Of a stretch of 11,416 bases of DNA, positions 6,787-11,416 are shown piece by piece (position 1 is the first letter of the stretch; the number at the start of each line of letters is the position of its first letter). This DNA comes from Pseudomonadota bacterium. GTDB lineage: Bacteria > Pseudomonadota > Alphaproteobacteria > Rhodospirillales > 2-02-FULL-58-16. Location: the NCBI GenBank assembly GCA_022567015.1, contig JADFHR010000094.1, positions 1 through 11,416 of the forward strand. The letters run 5' to 3'. A program made the position numbers and the translations under genes. The notes under the pieces are model-generated. The model saw only the letters and a list, made by a program, of their open reading frames with translations. It was not told the origin of the DNA and made no database searches.

Positions 6787-6803
6787 GGTTAATAACTGGT
6801 TGA
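6787..6803 (-). promoter_or_regulatory. Candidate CtrA-type box for the fliL operon
   Basis: Read on the minus strand this is TCAA-N7-TTAACC, one mismatch from the TTAA-N7-TTAA(C) consensus known for the cell-cycle and motility regulator CtrA. Equivalently, GGTTAA and GGTTGA on the plus strand are direct repeats with an 11-base period. It lies about 70 bases upstream of the fliL start. In Caulobacter fliL is a CtrA-dependent class II gene, so the placement makes sense. I see no convincing -10 to pair with it. Confidence 0.5.
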
Positions 6804-6840
6804 GAACGGCTATCTATCCCGGACCCGCTCCGCGGCAGCC

Positions 6841-6864
6841 GCCGGGCAGCAAAAACTGCCGGGC
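6841..6864. promoter_or_regulatory. Inverted repeat, candidate enhancer-binding (FlbD-like) site
   Basis: Arms GCCGGGCAG (6841-6849) and CTGCCGGGC (6856-6864) pair at 8 of 9 positions around CAAAAA. The centre lies about 122 bases before the predicted sigma-54 start of flgF, where sigma-54 activators usually bind. FlbD, the flagellar sigma-54 activator of Caulobacter, binds GC-rich elements in a comparable place, but I cannot confirm the exact consensus. No T-run follows, so a terminator is unlikely. Confidence 0.45.
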
Positions 6865-6872
6865 AATGGCGA

Positions 6873-6885
6873 CCGGAACTTCCGG
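6873..6885. promoter_or_regulatory. Perfect palindrome in the divergent control region
   Basis: CCGGAA-C-TTCCGG is a perfect 6-base-arm palindrome centred about 96 bases before the predicted flgF transcription start. A further imperfect hairpin with core GGACG-GAAT-CGTCC lies just beyond it at 6892-6905. Either could be an operator; the binding protein is unknown. Confidence 0.4.
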
Positions 6886-6947
6886 ACCACGGGACGGAAT
6901 CGTCCGCCCGTGTTCCTTAACACCTTGTTTTCAGGCCATTCTTTTGT

Positions 6948-6965
6948 TTGGCACGCCCCATGCAA
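6948..6965 (+). promoter_or_regulatory. Sigma-54 promoter for flgF
   Basis: The site TTTGGCACG-CCCC-ATGCAA has the -24 GG at 6950-6951 and the -12 GC at 6962-6963, exactly 12 bases apart, and matches the TGGCACG-N4-TTGCA consensus except for one base. Transcription should start near 6975, giving a leader of about 40 bases before ATG 7014. It implies RpoN plus an activator, as for rod and hook genes in several flagellar hierarchies. Confidence 0.85.
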
Positions 6966-7013
6966 GACTGTCCGCGGGAACGTGTGGACTTTTAATCGTG
7001 GGACTGTGGACAA

Positions 7014-7748
7014 ATGGAAAATACATCGCTTATTGCGCTCTCCCGGCAGGGTACCCTTCGCCGGCAGCTGAACATTATCGCCAACAACCTGGCCAACATG
7101 AACACCACGGGGTTCAAGGCCAAGAAGATGATGTTCATCGAACACCTGACGCGCAGCGAAGGTGGCGGCAGCATTGCCGGGCAGCCCATCTCCTTCGTGC
7201 GCGACATCGCCACCATGCGCGACACCGCCGCCGGCACCCTGAAGGAGACCGGCAACCCGCTGGATCTGGCCATCCGCGGCCCCGGGTATTTCGTCGTCGA
7301 GACCGAGGACGGCGAACGCTACACCCGCAACGGCCATTTCCGGCTGGACGAGGCGGGACAGCTGGTCACCCAGGGCGGCAATCCGGTCCTTTCCGACAGC
7401 GGCCAGCCGTTCTTCTTCAGCCCCGAGGACAGCGCAATCATGGTCGCGCCGGATGGCACCGTGTCGACGGAAAACGGTGAGCTGGGCCGCATCCGGGTGG
7501 TCCGCTTCGAGAACGACCAGGAGCTGCGCGAGACCACGGGCGGCCTCCTGACCTCGGAGAGCCCCCCCCAGGACGTGGAAACGCCGGACGTGGCGCAGAA
7601 CATGCTCGAGAATTCCAACGTCCAGCCGATCATGGAAATCGCCAAGATGATCGCGGTGGAGCGCGCTTACAGCGACGTCAAAAGGTTCATCGCCCGCGAG
7701 GACGAACGCATTCGAACGATGATGCGGGAGCTCAACAGAGCGGCGTAG
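7014..7748 (+). CDS. flgF: FlgF, flagellar proximal rod protein
   Basis: FlgF is one of the proximal rod proteins exported through the basal body. The 244-residue product has the N-terminal rod motif (SRQGTLRRQLNIIANNLANM, then NTTGFKAKKMMF), the middle segment NPLDLAIRGPGYFVVETEDG with YTRNGHFRLDEAGQLVTQGG, and the C-terminal FlgFG helix ending ENSNVQPIMEIAKMIAVERA. This differs from FlgG in the missing MxxLxIAATGM start and in IRGPGYFVVE. It is the first gene after the sigma-54 promoter; the ribosome site is weak. flgG copy 1 follows after 36 bases. Confidence 0.93.
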   Translation: MENTSLIALSRQGTLRRQLNIIANNLANMNTTGFKAKKMMFIEHLTRSEGGGSIAGQPISFVRDIATMRDTAAGTLKETGNPLDLAIRGPGYFVVETEDGERYTRNGHFRLDEAGQLVTQGGNPVLSDSGQPFFFSPEDSAIMVAPDGTVSTENGELGRIRVVRFENDQELRETTGGLLTSESPPQDVETPDVAQNMLENSNVQPIMEIAKMIAVERAYSDVKRFIAREDERIRTMMRELNRAA

Positions 7749-7784
7749 AGCCTTACGCAGACAGAAAAAAAATGGACGGGAATC

Positions 7785-8567
7785 ATGGACACATTAAGCA
7801 TCGCGGCGACGGGCATGTTCGCCCAGCAGGTGGCCGTCGAGGTCATCGCCAACAACCTCGCCAACATGAACACCACGGGGTTCAAGCGGCGCGACACGGA
7901 ATTCAGCAACCTTCTGGTCGAGGACCTTGACCGTGGCGGCTTCACCACCCCGATCACCGACAGCGTTGTGCCGGCGGGGGTCGAGTCGGGCTACGGCGTC
8001 GAGCTGGCGGGTATCTCGCGCATCCACGAACAGGGCAACCTGAAGGCCACCGGCAACACCTTCGACCTGGCCATCCAGGGCCAGGGGTTCTTCCAGATCA
8101 CCCTGCCCACCGGCGAGACCGCCTACACCCGCGACGGCACCTTCCAGATCAACGGCGATGGCGAGATCGTCACCCACATCGGCTACACGCTTGCCCCGGG
8201 GATCGCCGTCCCCGTCAACGCCACCGACGTGACGGTTAACACCAGCGGCGAGGTGATGGCGAGGGTCACGGGCCAGATCAACCTGGTCAACCTGGGACAG
8301 ATCCAACTGGTCATATTCCCCAACCCGGCGGGCCTGGAGAACACGGGCGGCAACCTGCTCGTGGAAACCGCGGCCTCGGGCCCGCCGACGGTGGGGAATC
8401 CGGCGGCGGGCGCCTTCGGGTCCCTGGTTCAGGGCTTCCTGGAGACCTCCAACGTCAACCCGATTCAGGAGATCGCCAACCTGATCAAGGCGCAACGCGC
8501 CTATGAACTGAACGCCAAGGTCATCGAGACCGCCGAGAAAATGGCGAGTACCACGACGACGGCATGA
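7785..8567 (+). CDS. FlgG-like distal rod protein, first of two tandem copies
   Basis: The 260-residue product has the full FlgG layout: MDTLSIAATGMFAQQ at the start, NNLANMNTTGFKRR at 23-36, DLAIQGQGFFQITLPTG then ETAYTRDGTFQ in the middle, and QGFLETSNVNPIQEIANLIK then AQRAYELNAKVIETAE at the C-terminus. It differs from usual FlgG in residues about 45-60, where EDLDRGGFTTPITDS replaces the YQNxxRVGSTSSxxGT segment found in copy 2. By hand alignment the two copies share roughly 63% of residues. A GGACGGG ribosome site precedes the start. It could be a structural variant of the distal rod, or a spare copy drifting in function. I leave the symbol blank because copy 2 looks like the canonical gene. 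Confidence 0.88.
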   Translation: MDTLSIAATGMFAQQVAVEVIANNLANMNTTGFKRRDTEFSNLLVEDLDRGGFTTPITDSVVPAGVESGYGVELAGISRIHEQGNLKATGNTFDLAIQGQGFFQITLPTGETAYTRDGTFQINGDGEIVTHIGYTLAPGIAVPVNATDVTVNTSGEVMARVTGQINLVNLGQIQLVIFPNPAGLENTGGNLLVETAASGPPTVGNPAAGAFGSLVQGFLETSNVNPIQEIANLIKAQRAYELNAKVIETAEKMASTTTTA

Positions 8568-8625
8568 CGCGACCCCGAACACGGTCGCAGAGAACCCTAC
8601 AAGAGAACAAGAAAGGACGGGAAAA

Positions 8626-9411
8626 ATGAGAGCTTTGGACATCGCGGCGACGGGCATGATCGCCCAGCAGCGCAACGTGGAGGTTGTCTCCAACAACCTC
8701 GCCAACATGAACACCACCGCCTATATGCGGCGGCGGACCGAGTTTCACGACCTTCTGTATCAGAACATCGTGCGTGTCGGGTCCACGTCTTCGGAATCCG
8801 GCACGGTGGTGCCGTCGGGCGCCCAGTTGGGATTGGGCGTCAAACTGGCGGCGGTCTACCGCATCCACGAACAGGGCAACCTGAGCGCCACCGACAACAC
8901 CTTCGACATGGCCATCCAGGGCAACGGATTCTTCCAGATCACCCGCCCCAGCGGCGAGACCGCCTACACCCGGGACGGCACCTTCCAGCTCAACGCCAAC
9001 GGCCAGATCGTGACCCACGACGGCTTCACCCTGTTGCCGGGGATCAGCGTCCCCAACAACGCCGTCGATGTCACCATCAACTCCAGCGGCCAGGTGCTGG
9101 TCAAGATCGAGGGTCAGGTGACCCTGCAGACCGTGGGCCAGATCCAGGTCGCCGTCTTCCCCAACGACTCGGGCCTCGAGGCCATCGGCGGCAACCTGCT
9201 GCTGGAAACCCCGGCTTCGGGGTCGGCGGTGACGGGCAATCCGGCGGCCTCCGGGTTCGGTTCGATCCTGCAGGGTTTCCTGGAGACTTCCAACGTCAAC
9301 GCGGTGGAGGAAATCGCCAACCTGATCTCAGCCCAGCGTGCCTACGAAATGAATTCGAAGGTCATCCAGACGGCCGACGAAATGTGGGGCACCCTGGCTA
9401 ACCTGCAATGA
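8626..9411 (+). CDS. flgG: FlgG, flagellar distal rod protein (canonical copy)
   Basis: The 261-residue product matches FlgG closely along its length: MRALDIAATGMIAQQRNVEV, NNLANMNTTAYMRRRTEF, LLYQNIVRVGSTSSESGT, the middle GNGFFQITRPSGETAYTRDG, and the C-terminal QGFLETSNVNAVEEIANLIS helix with AQRAYEMNSKVIQTADEM. FlgG builds the distal rod, which crosses the periplasm and passes through the P- and L-rings encoded or assisted by the next genes. It starts 58 bases after copy 1 with the same GGACGGG ribosome site 4 bases before ATG. Its stop TGA overlaps an in-frame ATG of flgA, but the better flgA start is 14 bases further on. Confidence 0.95.
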   Translation: MRALDIAATGMIAQQRNVEVVSNNLANMNTTAYMRRRTEFHDLLYQNIVRVGSTSSESGTVVPSGAQLGLGVKLAAVYRIHEQGNLSATDNTFDMAIQGNGFFQITRPSGETAYTRDGTFQLNANGQIVTHDGFTLLPGISVPNNAVDVTINSSGQVLVKIEGQVTLQTVGQIQVAVFPNDSGLEAIGGNLLLETPASGSAVTGNPAASGFGSILQGFLETSNVNAVEEIANLISAQRAYEMNSKVIQTADEMWGTLANLQ

Positions 9412-9422
9412 GGAGGCAGGCC

Positions 9423-10388
9423 ATGAAAATCCTTCTGATCCTGTTGGTCCTTGCGCTGTCCGTTCCGGCCCCGCCGGTAGCGGCGGCGCCGGCGGCCGAG
9501 GCCGCCCCGGTGACCTTGCGCCAATCGGTGACGGTCAGCGGCAAACTGGTGCGCCTGGGCGATCTGTTCGTCCCCGCCGGCGACAAGGCGGAGGCCGCCG
9601 TGGCCTATGCGCCCGCGCCCGGCAAACGGGCCGTCTTCGACGCCCGCTGGCTGTATCGCGTGGCCCGCGCCTATGGGCTGAACTGGCGGCCGCTCAGCGT
9701 TCACGAAAGAGCGGTGGTGGCGCGCGAAAGCATCGTTATCGGGCGCCGGGAGATCGCCGACCGCATCCTGGCGGCGCTCGTCGACAAGGGCGTGGACGCC
9801 GACATGCAGGTGGAATTGAGCAACCGTATGCTGCGCATCCACGTCCCCGGCGACTCCACGGCGACGGTCGCCGTCGAGGACGTGGCGTACGATCCGCGGA
9901 CGCGGCGCTTTATCGCCATCGTGGCGGCGCCGGCCGACGATCCGGCGGCACGGCGTATCCGCGTCACCGGTCGCGTGCACAGGGTGATCGACGTGCCCGT
10001 CCTCACCCGGCGGGTGCTGGCGGGCGAGGTCATCCGCGAACGCGACGTCAAACGGATTTCGATGCGCAGCGACCGGCTGCACCGGGACACCATCCAGGAT
10101 CCCGGGGCCCTGATCGGCAAAAGCCCCCGGCGGGGCCTGCGCGCCGGGGTGCCGGTGCGGGTCTCGGACGTCCGTCTCCCGGTGCTGGTGCCAAGGCACA
10201 GCCTGGTGACCATCACCTACCGTGTCCGGTCCATGACGCTGACCGCCCAGGGCCGGGCGCTCGAGGACGGCGGCGCCGGCGACACGGTCCGCGTCGCCAA
10301 CACCCAGAGCAACACCGTGGTGCAGGCGGTGGTGACCGGCGCCAACCGGGTGTCGGTGCAACCCGCCGGCCCCATCGCCATGAAATAG
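9423..10388 (+). CDS. flgA: FlgA, P-ring assembly chaperone
   Basis: FlgA is a periplasmic chaperone for the P-ring protein FlgI. I start it at ATG 9423, not at the overlapping ATG 9408, because AGGAGG at 9411-9416 sits 6 bases before it and the signal peptide (MKILLILLVLALSVPAPPVA, then AA) begins there. The 321-residue product has an N-terminal part of about 160 residues, a SAF domain at about 190-250 (VLTRRVLAGEVIRERDVKRI), and the FlgA C-terminal beta-rich part (YRVRSMTLTAQGRALEDGG then DTVRVANTQSNTVVQAVVTG). The length fits alphaproteobacterial FlgA and is longer than the E. coli protein. The order flgG-flgA-flgH is common in alphaproteobacteria. flgI is not in the window. Confidence 0.92.
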   Translation: MKILLILLVLALSVPAPPVAAAPAAEAAPVTLRQSVTVSGKLVRLGDLFVPAGDKAEAAVAYAPAPGKRAVFDARWLYRVARAYGLNWRPLSVHERAVVARESIVIGRREIADRILAALVDKGVDADMQVELSNRMLRIHVPGDSTATVAVEDVAYDPRTRRFIAIVAAPADDPAARRIRVTGRVHRVIDVPVLTRRVLAGEVIRERDVKRISMRSDRLHRDTIQDPGALIGKSPRRGLRAGVPVRVSDVRLPVLVPRHSLVTITYRVRSMTLTAQGRALEDGGAGDTVRVANTQSNTVVQAVVTGANRVSVQPAGPIAMK

Positions 10389-10398
10389 GAGAGCCGCC

Positions 10399-11160
10399 AT
10401 GACCCGTATCCCCACCCGTCATCTGGTTCGCCTCGCCGTGGCCACGGCGATCGCGGCGGCGGTCCCCGGATGCAACACCCTGACGCGCCTGTCGGAAGTC
10501 GGCGGCGGCCCGGAGCTGACCAAGATCACCAACCCGGTGGCGCGCCAGGGCTACCGTCCGGTCAGCCTGCCCATGCCGGCGCCGCAGGTGGCCGAAGACA
10601 ACCCCAACTCCCTGTGGCGCGCCGGCGCCCGCGCCTTCTTCAAGGACACCCGGGCCAAGGCCGTGGGCGACATCCTGACCGTCAAGCTCAAGCTCAACGA
10701 CAAGGCCACCCTGGACAACAAGTCCGAGCGCGAACGGGACGACAAAGAGGACACGGACGTGACCAAGCTTCTTGGCCTCGAGGCCGAATTCGCCAAGAGG
10801 CTGCCCCAGGCCATCAGCCCCTCGTCCATCGCCAGCTTCGGCAGCAAGAGCGAAACCAAGGGCGACGGCTCGATCGCGCGCAGCGAGAACATCGAACTGA
10901 CCTTCGCCGCCGTGATCACCCAGATTCTGCCCAATGGCGCCCTGGTCATCTTCGGGCGCCAGGAAATCCGGGTGAACTACGAGCTGCGTGAATTGATGGT
11001 CACCGGGGTCGTCCGCCCCGAGGACATCGAATCGGACAATTCCATCAGCCACGAGAAAATCGCCGAGATGCGCGTCGCCTACGGCGGCCGCGGTACCCTG
11101 AGCGACCTTCAGCAACCGCGCTGGGGCACGCAGGTATGGGACATCATATTCCCGTTCTAG
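10399..11160 (+). CDS. flgH: FlgH, flagellar L-ring lipoprotein
   Basis: FlgH forms the L-ring in the outer membrane around the distal rod. The 253-residue product has a lipoprotein-type signal with the lipid Cys at C25 (context AAAVPGC); the Pro just before Gly is unusual for a lipobox. The family core is clear: NSLWRAGARAFFKDTRAKAV followed by GDILTVKLKLNDKA, later GSIARSENIELTFAAVITQI then LPNGALVIFGRQEIRVNYE, and the C-terminal VRPEDIESDNSISHEKIAEM. It ends WDIIFPF, as FlgH proteins often do. A TAGGAGAG ribosome site overlaps the flgA stop, 10 bases upstream. The operon ends here with a terminator. Confidence 0.95.
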   Translation: MTRIPTRHLVRLAVATAIAAAVPGCNTLTRLSEVGGGPELTKITNPVARQGYRPVSLPMPAPQVAEDNPNSLWRAGARAFFKDTRAKAVGDILTVKLKLNDKATLDNKSERERDDKEDTDVTKLLGLEAEFAKRLPQAISPSSIASFGSKSETKGDGSIARSENIELTFAAVITQILPNGALVIFGRQEIRVNYELRELMVTGVVRPEDIESDNSISHEKIAEMRVAYGGRGTLSDLQQPRWGTQVWDIIFPF

Positions 11161-11175
11161 GTTCAGCGTGAACCT
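11159..11175 (+). other. Perfect hairpin overlapping the flgH stop
   Basis: AGGTTCA (11159-11165) and TGAACCT (11169-11175) form a perfect 7-base stem with a 3-base loop. It begins inside the TAG stop of flgH and lies just before the main terminator. Without a T-run it is not a terminator by itself; it may protect the mRNA end or help termination. Confidence 0.7.
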
Positions 11176-11183
11176 GGCACCTT

Positions 11184-11215
11184 AAAGGCCGATGCGATGC
11201 ATCGGCCTTTTTTTT
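11184..11215 (+). terminator. Rho-independent terminator of the flgF-flgH operon
   Basis: A perfect 9-base GC-rich stem, GGCCGATGC (11187-11195) and GCATCGGCC (11199-11207), with a 3-base loop is preceded by AAA and followed by eight T residues (11208-11215). This is a strong intrinsic terminator for the plus-strand operon. With the flanking A and T runs it could also act on the minus strand. Confidence 0.95.
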
Positions 11216-11228
11216 CGCCGCCGGGCCA

Positions 11229-11306
11229 TTATACCAAGGGGCGCTGATCATGACCCATAGAGACGGCTTATACCAAGGGTCACTGATCATGACCCATAGA
11301 GACGGC
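11229..11306. repeat. Two tandem 39-base repeats plus a partial third
   Basis: Copies at 11229-11267 and 11268-11306 differ at only two bases; each starts TTATACCAAGGG and ends ATAGAGACGGC. A partial third (TTACCAAGG) follows at 11307-11315. Within copy 2, GGGTCA and TGACCC (11277-11295) form a 6-base inverted repeat around CTGATCA. There is no spacer between copies and no open frame of note. It looks like a noncoding dispersed-repeat type element next to an insertion sequence. Confidence 0.88.
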
Positions 11307-11322
11307 TTACCAAGGCTTTCGG

Positions 11323-11416
11323 CTAGAGCATTTCAAGATTTGGTAGAGCCATATCCGGCGTGGGTGATGAAGTTCTGGCATTCGCCAGGGGTGAATTCGT
11401 CGAGCGATTGGGCGAT
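11323..11416 (-). mobile_element. End of an IS630-family insertion sequence
   Basis: The transposase tail at 11333-11416 is followed 7 bases beyond its stop by CTAG at 11323-11326, the target sequence known for IS630, which inserts at TA. The element end is therefore probably at the TA/AG of this CTAG, followed by GAGCATTTCAAGA as the terminal inverted repeat. The other end is outside the window, so the boundary is provisional. Confidence 0.65.
11333..11416 (-). CDS. IS630-type transposase, C-terminal end only (partial)
   Basis: On the minus strand 27 codons run from the window edge to TGA at 11335-11333. They encode a stretch including DEFTPGECQNFITHAGY and ending GSTKS. The pattern FTPxECxNFxxHAGY followed by a small-residue end is what closes IS630-family DDE transposases in many proteobacteria. 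Only the tail is present, so catalytic residues cannot be judged and the gene could be intact or broken beyond the edge. Confidence 0.75.
   Translation of the reverse strand: MAQSLDEFTPGECQNFITHAGYGSTKS

Noticed and set aside
6841..6864. Intrinsic terminator in the divergent control region
   Set aside because: The stem has no following T-run on either strand, and its position fits an enhancer site better.
7794..8717. Minus-strand frame across flgG copy 1 (307 codons)
   Set aside because: It is antisense to a clear FlgG and has repetitive GDVDGVxG-type content typical of reverse reading of rod genes.
9408..9422. flgA start at ATG 9408
   Set aside because: The AGGAGG at 9411-9416 would lie inside the coding region, while ATG 9423 has it at the right distance and begins the signal peptide.
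9342..10415. Long open frame on the minus strand across flgA (357 codons)
   Set aside because: The product is His/Asp/Arg-rich without recognisable motifs, and flgA on the other strand has a signal peptide, ribosome site and family pattern.
11229..11306. CRISPR-like array
   Set aside because: The two 39-base copies abut directly with no spacers, and there are no cas genes in view.

Overview
The window is a GC-rich flagellar and chemotaxis locus, most likely from an alphaproteobacterium of the Rhodospirillales/Rhodospirillaceae type. This placement is inferred from gene content and order: fliL-fliM followed by a DUF6468-like gene and a MotE-like gene, flgF-flgG-flgA-flgH as one run, a CheZ beside a CheY, and candidate sigma-54 and CtrA-type control sites. 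I could not run a database search, so the genus is unknown.

Two operons diverge from a 296-base control region (6718-7013). Leftward (minus strand) the order is fliL, fliM, a small DUF6468-like membrane/coiled-coil gene, a MotE-like gene, a 135-base gap, cheY, cheZ, a degenerate MotB-like gene, an intact MotB/OmpA-like gene, and the start of a large exported protein with two AMIN-like modules and a Pro/Ala linker that runs off the left edge. Most junctions are tight (TGATG or short overlaps), so this is probably one or two transcripts. Rightward (plus strand) the order is flgF, flgG copy 1, flgG copy 2, flgA, flgH, closed by a strong intrinsic terminator. Beyond it lie two tandem 39-base repeats and the C-terminal end of an IS630-type transposase that was not in any long open frame.

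Functionally, the left operon holds parts of the rotor switch (FliM), its input (CheY) and reset (CheZ), and stator-related proteins (FliL, MotE-like, two MotB-like). The right operon holds the distal and proximal rod (FlgG, FlgF), the P-ring chaperone (FlgA) and the L-ring lipoprotein (FlgH). The control region has a good sigma-54 promoter for flgF, a CtrA-like box facing fliL, and two inverted repeats placed where a sigma-54 enhancer-binding protein would sit.

The points most worth a second look are: the MotB-like protein that keeps the fold but has lost both the membrane Asp and the peptidoglycan-binding motif, next to an intact one; a triple palindromic repeat that encodes its C-terminal tail; the tandem flgG duplication; and the hidden IS630 end with its neighbouring 39-base repeats.
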